Notes under the pieces: model-generated | Seen by the model: the letters and a program-made list of their open reading frames with translations, nothing else | What the model was told of the DNA's origin: nothing | Database searches by the model: none | Shown here: positions 1 through 10,596 of the stretch, piece after piece | How positions within the stretch are numbered: position 1 is the stretch's first letter | Layout of the letters: the number at the start of each line of letters is the position of its first letter | NCBI GenBank assembly: GCA_948567375.1 | Contig: OX419755.1 | Location: 36,523,001-36,587,000 of the forward strand | Direction: 5' to 3' | DNA: 64,000 nt | Source of the DNA: Lunularia cruciata | Lineage: Eukaryota > Streptophyta > Marchantiopsida > Lunulariales > Lunulariaceae | Made by a program: the position numbers and the translations under genes

Positions 1-1744
1 GAGTTTCAATATTGACTATTGGGAGGAGACAACCTCCTATAGACCAGGTTGGCAGTCTAGTAAGTGATAGGTATGTTGCCTACCAATACATTTCAATAGT
101 GGCAATCTTGGCTCACTATAGTCCAAGACCATGGCAACATCAGTTTCAACTTTCAGCGGTGTAGTTACTTGGCTTGGTGATTTATTGGAGGAGAACGCCC
201 ATGCAGAGGATACTCCAGTACCAAAGGAGATCACTTGGATTTGGAGTACAAGTGGGATTGTTCCATCCACCTTGGATGTTCCATTGTGGAGTTCAGAGGA
301 GGCATTGTAGCAACATGCAGATCAGTTAGTGCAACAGGCTTGGAGTGGAGCCTTTGTACTACCAGGAGATGAGTGTGAGGATGAGCCTCCAAAGTCAATT
401 ACCTTGACACCTCTGGATACCACACTCATTGCTTGGTAGTATCTAATAGAGAGAGTATGTCTATTGGAGTTTTTTTTGGTGGGATTAGCACTGGACTAGC
501 TGTGGTCCTACAGGTTGGTATACGCGTACAGAGGTACTTGTATGTGGAGAGAGATGAGACTGCTTGGCAAGTCTCCCTACATAATGTGGCACACTTGGCC
601 TATCGGTATCCGGAGATATAATCAATATCAATAGTCAAATGTTACCAAAGGGCCCTACTAACAGCCATTTCCTTACTAGGGGCGCATGATCTAAAGAGAC
701 ATGAGCCTATTCACTTGGTGATTTTTGGATGGCTATGTTAGGGATATACACGTGCTGGCCAAGGTTTGGGTCTTCAGGATCTTTGTTCTGGTGTGTTTTG
801 GGAAATGTTATGGATACTACAACATCTCCAAGTTCATCTGTCTATTTCTCCAACTTACCTTTTTGAGAATGTTCCTTTGATGGACAATTCTTGCACCAGA
901 GTGATGGCAAGTACACATCAGGTCCATTCTTGGATGGAACCTGCTGTATTGTTAGATGCAGCCAGAGTGGGATTACGAGCTCATTGTCTTTGTCTTTGGT
1001 AGACAAACCTCTTACATAGAGAGGTTCTACAACGTGCATATGATGGGATTCAGCGACTAGACCACATCCTTGTTGATGACATCTTGGATGTGGAGCGTCA
1101 ATCTTAGATGGTGGTAGTGGTTGATAGGTCACTTATGGCAATGGTGAACCTAGTTGGACAGCCTAGAGCCACTTTTCTCCACACTTACGAGTTTCCCAAG
1201 CTCTCATGCTTTTTGAGAGAGAGGACATGGACTTGTTTAGGACTCATAGTTACAACAATTAGTGGAGCTCAATGCCGGTGAGAGAGAGAGAGAGGGTGAT
1301 GGGTTTTTGCATTGGTATTACCGTTGTTCCAATAGTATCAAAGGCATCCAAGCGTCAAGTGTTAGGTCAAGCTATGGACTTGAATTGTTTGACTTGGATT
1401 GTGAGCCTTGGTTTGGCAGAGTAGCTAGGATGCGCTTGATAGGCATCACTACTCAAACACTTGTGAGCCCTGTGGCTATTGAGATGATTCAGACACATGC
1501 TGAGGGTGATAGACCAAGTGGACATGGTATTCTTGGGACATAACCAATAGCTACTAGGGAGAGTGGTCTACTTGGAGTCCATCTAGGTGAGCGTGAGCTA
1601 CTTGGATTACACTCTTGGTCCACTTGGGATGTAGCTAGAGGACATGTGGAGCTTGCAACTAGAGTGGAGGGAGTTTTTCACACAGAGGTTGGAACCTCTA
1701 GTGGTTAGGAGCATGACACTATTGCTCCCAAGGGCCCAATGTAG
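1..1744 (+). pseudogene. MT copy 1: protease-distal linker plus C5-DNA methyltransferase domain (decayed)
   Basis: This is the left part of an old Ty3/gypsy polyprotein, open at the window edge. Bases 1-430 encode a linker with a YWEE-like start and a conserved acidic tail (DECEDEPP). From about 470 the frame encodes a C5-cytosine methyltransferase: FFGGISTG (motif I), a YLYVERDE segment, a decayed PCQ loop near 735 (here L-C-stop), GVFWEML near 795, FENVPL (motif VI) near 870, LLDAARVG and RAHCLCLW (motif VIII) near 950-1000, and a VLGQAMDLN-like motif IX near 1365. The motif order is canonical, not the permuted order of plant DRM enzymes. Stops and frameshifts are frequent, so it is not functional. 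The domain ends at TAG 1742-1744, a stop also found at this point in the other two copies. FENVPL is closer to the family consensus than the ESVPL of the younger minus-strand copy. Confidence 0.85.
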
Positions 1745-2777
1745 TAGCTAGTTAGTACGTCTTCCATTCCTACTATAGTTACAAAGGATACTTGGGAGCC
1801 AGATCCTGGACCCAAGCTCACAAGAGAGGAAAGACGGAGAGTTTGGAAGCTCTTGAGGAGCTACATGAGTTGTTTTGCTTTCAATGTGAAGGATTTGGGT
1901 GCTCTGAAGGGACTTGGTATATGGATTGAGCTGACTAGCAATACACTATTTTTTGATGTCCTTATTGCTATAGTGACATGGAGAGGACATTGATTCAGAG
2001 CCGGAGTAGAGACCTTTTTGAGGCTAGTTTGGTGGAGATCTCACATGGAGAGTATGCATCAACTATAGTGATGCCAGCCAAGAAGGATATGTATGGGAAC
2101 TACACAAATAGGCAGATGTGTGGAGATTACCGTCCTATCAACCGATAGACTAGGGCTGATTGGTATGCTATGCCTACACCGGAGGAGATTTTTGATGCAA
2201 TTGGGCATACAAAGGTCTTCAATACTTTGGATCTTTGAGCGGGATATCATCAATGCCAATCAAGGAGGAGGATAAGTCCAAGACAACATTTTGGCTATTG
2301 ATCCTCATGGCAAGGATGTGTTATATCAGTGGAGGTTCTTACCATTTGGGTTAAAGAATGCTCTTGCTGAGTTCCAAAAGGTCAAGGATAGGATCCTAGC
2401 TGGATTGGATTTTGCTTGGTGCTATATTGATGACATTTTAGTCTATAGCACTACTGTGGAGGAGCATGAGAGACAGTTGTTGGAGGTGTTTGAGAGGTTG
2501 AGATCTCATGGACTCAAATTACATCCTGGGAAGTGTAGGTTCTTCCACAAGCAGGTTGAGTATTTGGGTCACACTATCTACCATGTAGGACTTGGTGTTC
2601 AGCAAACCAAGGTGGAGGCTATTGCACGTATTCCTTAGCCTATGGATGTGAGTAGAGTGTGAGCTTTCCTTGGGTTGGCAAATTTCTATTGCCGTTATTA
2701 TAGAGGATTTAGTGTCATTGCCAAGGCTTTGAGGAAGCTGACCAAGCTTACACACGGGTGGTGTTGGGGAGATGAGC
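1745..2777 (+). pseudogene. MT copy 1: Ty3/gypsy reverse transcriptase (decayed, interrupted)
   Basis: This continues the same element downstream of the shared TAG. It begins with a linker of about 70 codons (WEPDPGPKL, then SCFAFNVKDLG) that corresponds to the region before the RT core. A TGA at 1954-1956 lies just before the RPYRYS-like RT start. RT blocks follow: VMPAKKDM near 2070, LPFGLKNA near 2340, the catalytic YIDDILVYS near 2425, and KLHPGKCRFF and VEYLGHTI near 2515-2575. Several frame changes and stops are present, for example TAG after IARIP near 2637. The frame is cut at 2777 by element 2 and resumes at 10,597 in the RNase H region. Confidence 0.9.
2774..2777. repeat. Target-site duplication of element 2, left copy
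   Basis: The bases gagc precede the LTR here and recur right after the other LTR at 10,597-10,600. Comparison with the uninterrupted MT copy near 61,560 shows a single continuous site at this point (the coding for DEQERA). The duplication reads as 4 bp; Ty3/gypsy elements usually make 5 bp, so one base may have changed. Confidence 0.65.
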
Positions 2778-3468
2778 TATGAGCCAGCCTGTCTCTCACT
2801 CAGGATGAACCTTTGATGGCTATTATGGTAGCGCACCATGGACTAAGAAGGCAAGGAACCCCAACTCCATCATACTCCTCCAAGGATAACACTCCAACAC
2901 TCAAGACATTGCTCACTAGAGAACTCAATGAGAAAGAGATAGTTGCAAATGAAAGGATGATGAGTACCTCCTCACCCCTTGTTTATATACTTGTGAAATA
3001 GTTACATACCAAAGTTACTAATTATCGTAGTAACTCAAGTTACTAGACTAAAAGTCAAGTAAAGTCAAAAAGTAGAAAGGAATATCCATTCACATGGGCA
3101 TATTCCCCTAAGCATGTGGTCTTATCTTGACCCAACCACTAAGTCAAGGATTCCTTCACATGGGCTATCCTTGGACTAAAGAAGAATCCAAAACAAAAGG
3201 CTTGGGGGCCCAAGAGTTCTCAACTCTTTCCTCAAAGCCAAACACCTAGGAATAATACCAAGTCAACACACTAAAATCCAAAATAGTAGTGCTCATCTTT
3301 TCTACTTCATCTAAAGTAAGGTCCACTCTATCTTAGCTATGACTAACTTTAGCTAACCATGACTAATATAGAACCATCCTTTATCTCTATATAAATAATA
3401 TCTCTTAAGTACTTGTAATACCAAGCTAAATATCACAATACTACACACATGCACAAATGGGTGTTACA
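2778..3468 (-). repeat. Element 2 3' LTR (691 bp)
   Basis: On the minus strand it runs from TGTAACACCC to GGCTCATA, with the terminal CA changed to TA. It matches the LTR at 9,905-10,596 except for about eleven single-base or one-base-indel differences counted by eye, about 1.6%. A third family member is the solo LTR at 24,252-24,943. On the minus strand it contains a TATATAAA-type sequence (complement of 2,983-2,992), a plausible promoter element. Confidence 0.92.
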
Positions 3469-3480
3469 TTTACCCCCGGA
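3469..3480 (-). other. Polypurine tract of element 2
   Basis: On the minus strand the bases read TCCGGGGGTAAA, directly abutting the 3' LTR start TGTAACACCC. This is where plus-strand priming would occur. Confidence 0.7.
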
Positions 3481-3516
3481 CTAAGTTTTCACTTTGTCCT
3501 CAAAGTGAAGGTCTCT

Positions 3517-4635
3517 CTACCTTCTATGGTACATCTTCAACTTATCATGGTTAATCCTATCAAAGTGTCTTCCTCCCAACTCCTTGAGATCATAGGTGTA
3601 ATTGCCCCACAACTTCTCTATTATGAAAGGTCCAAAGTACTTAGGCAAAAACTTCTTTTGCACTCTCTTGAATCAAATGGAATCAAAAAACATTACCCAA
3701 TCACCTTCTTTGAAAGTCTCCACCTTCTTCTTGCCTTGCCTCTTGTCATAGCTCTCCTTTTGTTTCCTTTGGGCTTGCTCCACTCGAACCATAGCAACTG
3801 CTCTTGCCTCTTCCAACTCCATGAGTTGATCCTTCCTTGACTTCTCTACATCACCTCCTTGTGCTTTCTTCAATCTCCTATGAATGCTTTGGAAGGTAGG
3901 AAGATCAAAGTGAATAGGTAAGGTAGACTCAATACCATACACTAATTGAAATGGAGAATATCCGGTGGAATTTTTCATAGTTGTCCTATACTCCCACAAA
4001 ACTGCATGAATCCTCTTGTCCCTATGATGTTTAGCCCCTTCCATTTTTGCATCTTTGGCCAACATCATGCACAAGGTCTGATTGGTTCTCTCTGCCAAGC
4101 CATTGGAATTTGGCTTATAGGATGTAGTTACTCTATGGGTGATAGAGAAATGTCGTAGCATGGCTGTAGTAATGCTTCCTGTAAACTCTCCTCCTCTATC
4201 AAAAACCAACTCCAAAGGGCATCCAAACCTAGTGATAATGTGTTCATAAAGAAATCTACCCACTTCATCTTCATTCTTGTCCCTCAATGGTCTAGCCTGA
4301 ACCCACTTGGTAAGGTAATCAGTAACTACCACAATGTACCAATTGTTCCTTGGGGTTCTATTGAGAGGACCTACAAAATCAATTCCCCACTTCTCAAAAG
4401 GTCCTAGCAATGGAATTGATCTAAGTGGTGAAGTAGATGTAGACTTTCTAGCAAAAGCTTGACAAACATGACAAGTTTTGCAATAATCAAGACAATCCTT
4501 GAAAATCCCTCTCCAATGGTAACTTGCATCTAGAATCTTGAAAGCAGTCACCTTTCCTGCAAAGTGTCCTCCACATACTAAACCTTCATGAAACTCCTTT
4601 ATGAGTAGGATAGACTCTTCCTTACCCACTGCTCT
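3517..4635 (-). pseudogene. Element 2 integrase
   Basis: This is integrase in frame with the upstream RT/RNase H, separated from it by a TGA at 4,636-4,638. Counting from 4,629, the HHCC zinc-binding residues are H14, H22, C53 and C56. The catalytic core has D84 (GIDFVGP), D144 (VFDRGGEF) and E180 (NGLAERTN), all retained. The conserved tail has YSPFQLVYG and then a KRQGKKK region. A TGA at 3,673-3,675 interrupts the frame, which then continues through a GPF-like C-terminal segment (KYFGPFII, HFDRINHDK) to TAG at 3,517-3,519. No chromodomain follows. With both TGA codons it is a pseudogene, but the catalytic triad is intact. Confidence 0.92.
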
Positions 4636-6726
4636 TCACAGTAGACCATCTGCTCCTTGGTGAAAAAGAATATCCTCCACCATTGTGTAAGGTCTAGATC
4701 TTGCTGCAAGGGCCTTCCTCTCCCTAGCATGCATCCCTTCTGGATAGTTACCTCTTGTCACAAAATCCACAATCTCCTTGTACTCCATTGGAACCTCTTG
4801 AGTGACTAAGATTGTCATGAGCTCCTCATCCGAGAAGGAATCATCCATTGGCTCATCTCCATCATGATCATAGGCTCTTGATAACAAATCAGCATTTGCA
4901 TGTTTCTTTCTTGGCCTATCCTCAATGGTGTAGTCATACTCAGATAAGAGTATCATCCACCTTGCTAGTCTCCCTTCAACATTAGGCTTGTTGAAGATGT
5001 ACTTCAAAGCCTTGTGATCCGTGACAATGGTGGCTTTCCCTCCAATCAAGTAGTGTCTAAACTTCTTGAGACCAAAGATCACTGCCAACCCTTCTCTCTC
5101 CGTGACAGAGTAGTTCTTCTCTGCTGAAACCATCTGCCTACTAGCATAAGCTATTGGATGATCATGCCCATCTTGGTCTAATTGACTAAGAGTGCATCCT
5201 ATAGCTACATTAGAAGCATCAGTGTAGAGGATGAAAGGCTTACTCCAATCAGGTTTAGCAAGAATTGGAGCTACAACAAGGGATTGCTTGAGCTCCTCAA
5301 AAGCTTTGAGAGCCTCCTTGTCTTCCAAAATCACCATGTAATCTACACCCTTCTTCATGTAGATGGTCAATGCATAAGCTTTGATGGAAAATGAGAAGAT
5401 GAACCTCCTATAGTACCCAACCATCCCCAAGAATTGGCTTAACTTTGTCAAGTTTGAAGGGAATGGAAGGTCTGAGATTTTCCTCACCTTCTCAGGATCA
5501 ATTGCTATTCCATCCTTGGAGATGATGTGCCCCAAAAGTAGACCTTCTTCACATCCAAAAATGCACTTCTCTGGGTTGAGTGATGCATTTGCCTCATCCA
5601 AGCGTTGCAAGACTTTGATTAGGTGCTCACAGTGCTCCTCCTTGTTCCCATAGACACAAAAGTCATCAATGAAGTCTCTCACAAATTTCCCAATGAAAGG
5701 TTCAAATACCTTGTTCATGAACCGTTGGAATGTGGCTGGAGCATTGCAAAGCCCAAAAGGCATGACCTTGAAAGCGTTAGTTCCCCAAGGTGTGGTGAAT
5801 GTGGTGAGTTGTTGATGCTTTGGTGCAATCTTGATTTGGTTATATCCACTATAACCAACTCCAAAACTGTACCTCTCATGACCTGCAACCTCCTCCAAGA
5901 TCTCATCAATGAATGGCAATGGGTAGTAGTTCTTCTTGGTAACAGCATTGAGCTTCTTGTAATCCACACATACCCAAAGCTTGCCATTCTTTTTCTTCAC
6001 AATGACAATTGGAGACACCCATTCTGAATTCTCCACCTCAAAGATAAATCTAGCTTCCTTAAGCTTATCAATCTCCTCCTTCACAACCAAAGATATTGGT
6101 GGGCTAATGCGACATTGCTTTTGGCGGATTGGTCTTGCATGTGACTCCACTTCTATCTTGTGCTCCTCCAAGGTGATTTCCTTCAAATCCTTGTAACTGA
6201 AAGCAAACACATGGATGAACTTGCGGAAAATCTCCTCAAATCTCACCTTCTCTTCCTTGGTAACATTTGGACCATACTTGAGGGTAGCTAACCTTCTCTC
6301 TACCTCCTCAAGTGTCAATGGTGATTTGTCTAGGTCCTTCAAAACCTCTGGCTTAGGTGAAAAATCCATAGCACACAAAGGATACACATCTGAATCAGAT
6401 TCAGATTCATCCTCCTCCATGGAAGTCTCCTCTTCCATGCTTGTGTCCACACCTGAAGCTCCTTCTTCAGAATCTGATTCCCAATAATCAGAAGATGGTG
6501 TATCTGAATGTGAAGTGTTGGTGGTGTTAATCACAAGAACTGTGACTCTATGGTTTGATGGCCCAACCCTCAAGTACCTTTTGTGCCATTGATCAGTTGT
6601 GCGTGCTGCTCTCAACCATGGCCTCCCAAGAAGTAAGTCATAGCTTGAATCCTTCAAGACTTGGAAAGTCATGAGATTTTGAACTCCCATAACTGAAACT
6701 ACCACTTTATCCATCACCCCTACTGG
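4636..6726 (-). pseudogene. Element 2 protease C-terminus, reverse transcriptase and RNase H
   Basis: Counting from 6,717, residues 1-36 hold the second half of the retropepsin (YDLLLGRPWL). An acidic linker follows, then RT from about 165 to 440 and RNase H from about 485 to 615. RT shows VDYKKLNAVT, MPFGLCNAPATFQR and the active-site box FIDDFCVYG (D351, D352). In motif A the expected catalytic Asp before GYSGYNQ is Val (FGVGYSGY), which should inactivate polymerisation. RNase H keeps YTDAS (D500), TEREGLA (E542) and VTDHKAL (D567). A TGA at 6,727-6,729 splits the protease, and the TGA at 4,636 separates integrase; both are in frame. It otherwise has normal length for a Ty3/gypsy pol. Confidence 0.94.
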
Positions 6727-8208
6727 TCAAACTTGTTGCTTGTTTGCCATGCTCACCACAAATTTTGAAGGTCTTGAGGGTATCATACCCAACTTCTTCA
6801 TCAACCTTTCTGACATGGCATTTACTGCTGATCCTCCATCAACCAATGCATCCTTGATGTTGTGACCATTCACTCTCACATCTATCTTGGAGGCATATTC
6901 ACAAGCCTCCCATGGTGCTGGCTTGGCATCCACCACCCCCATTAATATTGGAACTTTTGCCTTCTTCTTCCTCTTGCTCCTTGTAGAACTCAAACCACCT
7001 CTAAGCTCTTTTCTCAAGGTAGGGTTCAAAGCAATTAATTGGCCCACAGTGATGTTAGCCTTATGACTACCAACATCCTCCAACACATTGTAGTTCCATT
7101 GTTGCTTTGAGATCAAGAAGTCCTCCATCCCCAACTTCTTCCTTGGAGTCTTTGTTGTTGATGGTGTTGAGGTGCGAGTGCTCCTAGTAGACATATGAGT
7201 ATCCTTGCTTGAAGTAAATCCTTGAGAAGAGTGAACATCCTCTGCAAAACGAGCTCTCTTCTTCTCTTGTACCAAAAGCTCCAAATTAAGACTCTTGGAG
7301 TTTGAGCACTCTCCCTTCTCATACTTGCTCTCCACCACATCTATGGATGCTATCCCCTTACCTTTGTTTGTATTAGGAGCCACTTGGGTTTCACTACCTC
7401 CCTCTTTCTCTCTATTGGCTCCCTCATAACCCCTTCCTCCATGGTAAGTGGAATTTGGGCAATTCCTTTGGATATGGCCTCTTCCTCCACAACCAAAACA
7501 ATTTCTATCATTGAAATTGTTGGCTGGTTGGCCTCCTCTATATAGATAGTTTCCATAACTCCTAGGCCCTCTCCCTACATTCTGATCCACCTCTCTCTTC
7601 TCCCATAGTTGCACCACATTGATCTTGAGATCCGCAAGTTGTTCTGTGATGGTTTGAAGTGGATCCTTTGGTGGAGGTGCAAGAACTGGAGCAACTACTA
7701 CTTGTGGTGCAACCCTTGCCACCAAATTATCAGAAGTTCCACCATACTTGTAGCCTTGAGGAGGATGCACAACCTCCTTCACCACCAAATCACTCTCATC
7801 CCCTTCCAAACTCTCCTCCATACGAATTGCGATCTTGATAGCTTCAACCTTGGAAGAAGGTTTCTCATATCTCACCTTGCTTCTAATTTGTGGTCTCAAC
7901 CCTCCCACAAAATTCTTGGTGAGCATGGCCCCTATGCCAATCATTGTAGTCTCCATATCATCCCCACCCTTCCTCAACACTATGCAAAATCTGGACTCTA
8001 ACTTTTCCACTCTTTCCACATAGACTCTCACTTTCTCTCCTTCTCCTTGCTTGAGAAATGTAACCTCACTCATCAATCTCTCATAACTCTCATCAGGAAG
8101 AAAGTTCTCAATGAGTGCTGAAGTCAAAGTCTCCCAAGACTCCTCTTCCCCATCTCTCCTCTCTCTTTTGGTATTCTGACTCATACCATGTAAGTGCTGC
8201 ATCCTCAA
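6727..8208 (-). pseudogene. Element 2 gag C-terminus and protease N-terminus
   Basis: This continues gag: the capsid-like segment (WETLTSALIENF, then GLRPQIRSKV), a proline-rich stretch, and a CCHC zinc knuckle CFGCGGRGHIQRNC near 7,470-7,510. A basic linker follows, then the first half of an aspartic protease with the active-site-like LVDGGSAVNAM near 6,830. DGGS replaces the usual DSGA or DTGA, and whether that is functional cannot be told. The frame is +/-1 relative to the gag start at 8,341, so a one-base indel lies near 8,160-8,200. The region ends at the TGA 6,727-6,729, after which the same frame continues. Confidence 0.9.
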
Positions 8209-8341
8209 AGAAATCTAGTAATAATGAGGCCCACTCATTCTTCCTCCTCTCATTGTTTCCTATGCAAGCTCTCTTGAAGTCTCTCACAAAGGCCTCCACA
8301 TCTTCTCCATCCTTGCCAAAGAAAACCGGAAGTTTCTCCAT
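8160..8341 (-). pseudogene. Element 2 gag N-terminus
   Basis: The ATG at 8,339-8,341 starts MEKLPVFFGKDGEDVEAF, a typical retrotransposon gag N-terminus with the FFGKD and WYESE (ALTWYESEYQK) features of the gag fold. The frame is lost near 8,160-8,180 by a single-base indel, and homologous coding continues in the neighbouring frame as 6,727-8,208. Just upstream the leader is strongly purine-rich on the coding strand (complement of 8,356-8,400). Confidence 0.85.
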
Positions 8342-8573
8342 CTTAACCTCTCACTATCTTTCTTTCTCTCAATTTTTTTTCTCTTTTCTTTTCTCTCACT
8401 CTATTACTGATAAAGTATATACATGACTAACACCATCTGAGAATAATCCACCCTAGGGAACACAAAAGGTTCAGGTTACTCCAAGATTTCTATAGCAACA
8501 TTAAATCCTAGAGTGCATATTAATCAAACTCTCATGGATAGTTTATCCATAAGTTGAAAGATTATCTCCATCA

Positions 8574-9206
8574 CTAATCTTGAGAACTAGCTGATGAAGG
8601 TGGTAGTATTTCTGTAGCTGTACTAAGACTCTCTCCAAGATCCTTCACCAAAGTCTCCAAAAGTGATTTTACTCCACTACACTCATGTCCTTTTGGAAGT
8701 CCCTCAACTCCACAAACCTCACACAACTCTTTGGTCTTAGATCTTCTCCCTCCCAATCTTGGTGAAGAAGGTCCAACACGCAAACCCAAGTCAAGTAAGC
8801 CTCTCCTTTCCCTCAATCTCTTGCTCTCAAAGGTCAATGGACATGAACTTGCCTTATGTCCCTTCTCTCCACAGAGAAAGCACTTAGACTCACTCTTTCC
8901 TCCACGTGGTGTAGGTTTTTGGATCCGCTCAACACTCTCTTCAAATTCTATTGTAAACTCTCTTCTCCTCAAATCCACTCCTAAAATCACCTCAAACCCT
9001 TGGGAACCTTGCATAATCTCAATTTCCACTCTTGATGACCCTCCATGTTCCCAAGATGAATCTAAACACTCAAACATGCTTTTTGTTGATCTCAAACTCC
9101 TCATGCATGAGATCTCCACTTTGCAGAATTGACCCTTCCTCACAATGTCACTCAAATCTCCCAACCAGTATGTCTTAGTCCTCTGAAATTTAACACAATT
9201 AATCAC
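8574..9206 (-). CDS. Element 2 leader ORF with CCHC zinc knuckle, unknown function
   Basis: This open frame lies between the 5' LTR and gag, in sense orientation. It is open from a TGA near 9,250; the first ATG in frame is at 9,102-9,104, giving 177 residues, so the 9,206 start is only a GTG. The N-terminal half is unrecognised (YWLGDLSDI; SVERIQKPTPRGG). The middle has a clear CCHC knuckle, CFLCGEKGHKASSC. About 55 residues later a second Cys/His cluster, CEVCGVEG and GHEC, could bind another zinc. The C-terminus is Ser-rich and ends at TAG 8,574-8,576. Two zinc modules suggest nucleic-acid binding. Extra ORFs occur in some plant gypsy lineages, but I do not recognise this one. It has no internal stop over 177-211 codons, unlike gag and pol of the same copy. 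Confidence 0.6.
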   Translation of the reverse strand: MINCVKFQRTKTYWLGDLSDIVRKGQFCKVEISCMRSLRSTKSMFECLDSSWEHGGSSRVEIEIMQGSQGFEVILGVDLRRREFTIEFEESVERIQKPTPRGGKSESKCFLCGEKGHKASSCPLTFESKRLRERRGLLDLGLRVGPSSPRLGGRRSKTKELCEVCGVEGLPKGHECSGVKSLLETLVKDLGESLSTATEILPPSSASSQD

Positions 9207-9882
9207 AACTCTAGGGCGTCCATCCTTGCAAAATTTCAGATCTTTTCATCAAGCCACTTGGCCTAGACACCTTTCTATTCAGCACACAAATTTCAGATTT
9301 GGTCTGAAAACCACCCCCCTCTTTCAAAAACTCATAACGCCCTGTGAAAAAATGATCTCTCTCTAATTTTTGTGGCAGCAGGTAGGATACAATGCAGTGA
9401 ATTTTCTTGGTAATTTTCAGGACAATTCACTGAAAATTGAAGAAATGGGAGACTCTGTACAATTTTCCAGAGAGCATGCAGTTGCGGGAGCACTTTACCC
9501 TATCAACTTTCAAAAATTCTAGCCCAGTGCGCATAGTAGCGCTGATAATAATTTTAAGTGTGCTAATTGAAAGATAACCCAAGCTATCATGTGTAGAAAT
9601 TTCAAGTTCAGATCTCAAAATTGAGATTTTGCCCAAAATCACCTTAATCCCCAAAATCTGCACTCCACCTCACACAATCTCTCCAATTCTTCTCATGTGT
9701 ACAAGATGTACAAAATCACCTCAAAGACATCATAATGAACTACAGGGTATACAAATGGATCTTGGTTCTCTAACATAAGTTTAGCCCTCTCCTCTCCTAA
9801 TGTTCTCTCCAAGTGAGCTCTCATAGCCTCCTTCTGCCTAATGTAGAATTGAACGCGGAACATTATCTTGCCATCTAGAGAG
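9207..9882 (-). other. Element 2 5' leader
   Basis: On the coding strand the first part after the PBS holds a short open stretch (KIMFRVQFYIRQKEAM, to about 9,695), then stop-rich sequence down to the zinc-knuckle ORF. I recognise nothing else in it. Confidence 0.5.
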
Positions 9883-9900
9883 GTCTCGGTAACGGAACCA
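9883..9900 (-). other. Primer binding site of element 2 (tRNA-Asp-like)
   Basis: Four bases inside the 5' LTR the minus strand reads TGGTTCCGTTACCGAGAC. It matches the tRNA-Asp PBS type at about 13 of 18 positions by eye, with several C-to-T or G-to-A changes. The tRNA identity is inferred. Confidence 0.55.
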
Positions 9901-9904
9901 AAAA

Positions 9905-10596
9905 TGTGAGCCGGCCTGTCTCTCACTCAGGATGAACCTCTGATGGCTATTATGGTAGCGCACCATGGACTAAGAAGGCAAGGAACCCCAACTCCATCAT
10001 ACTCCTCCAAGGCTAACACTCCAAGACTCAAGACATTGCTCACTAGAGAACTCAATGAGAAAGAGATAGTTGCAAATGAAAGGATGATGAGTACCTCCTC
10101 ACCCCTTGTTTATATACTTGTGAAATAGTTACATACCAAAGTTACTAATTATCGTAGTAGCTCAAGTTACTGGACTAAAAGTCAAGTAAAGTCAAAAAGT
10201 AGAAAGGAATATCCATTCACATGGGCATATTCCCCTAAGCATGTGGTCTTATCTTGACCCAACCACTAAGTCAAGGATTCCTTCACATGGGCTATCCTTG
10301 GACTAAAGAAGAATCCAAAACAAAAAGGCTTGTGGGCCCAAGAGTTCTCAACTCTTTCCTCAAAGCCAAACACCTAGGAATAATACCAAGTCAACACACT
10401 AAAATCCAAAATAGTGGTGCTCATCTTTTCTACTTCATCTAAAGTAAGGTCCACTCTATCTTAGCTATGACTAACTTTAGCTAACCATGACTAATATAGA
10501 ACCATCCTTTATCTCTATATAAATAATATCTCTTAAGTACTTGTAATACCAAGCTAAATATCACAATACTACACACATGCACAAATGGGTGTTATA
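9905..10596 (-). repeat. Element 2 5' LTR (692 bp)
   Basis: This is the partner of 2,778-3,468. Here the inner end retains TGTGAGCC on the plus strand, and the outer end GTTATA is a changed GTTACA. The following gagc (10,597-10,600) is the right target-site copy. Confidence 0.92.

Larger units (their letters stand above)
2778..10596 (-). mobile_element. Element 2: nearly complete Ty3/gypsy retrotransposon (7.8 kb, minus strand)
   Basis: The element has two near-identical LTRs (2,778-3,468 and 9,905-10,596), a tRNA-Asp-like PBS, a polypurine tract, a zinc-knuckle leader ORF, gag, protease, RT, RNase H and integrase in that order on the minus strand. The pol order PR-RT-RH-IN defines Ty3/gypsy. 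The RT active-site box FIDDFCVYG and the tRNA-Asp-like PBS suggest the Athila/Tat side rather than chromoviruses, and no chromodomain is visible after the integrase. Coding is one main frame broken by TGA stops at positions expected to be CGA arginines, plus one frameshift in gag. The first catalytic Asp of RT is lost, so this copy could not move on its own. It sits inside the RNase H coding region of MT copy 1. Confidence 0.93.

Noticed and set aside
2813-3001. Small ORF recurring at 2,813, 9,943 and 24,720
   Set aside because: It lies within the LTRs of the element 2 family, on the antisense strand relative to the element, and is repeated only because the LTR is repeated.
5623-6027. Plus-strand open frames over element 2 pol, and other frames opposite coding regions
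   Set aside because: They are antisense shadows of RT/RNase H with no domain of their own. The same applies to frames opposite the zinc-knuckle ORF (8,731-9,132) and the coiled-coil gene (45,035-45,499).
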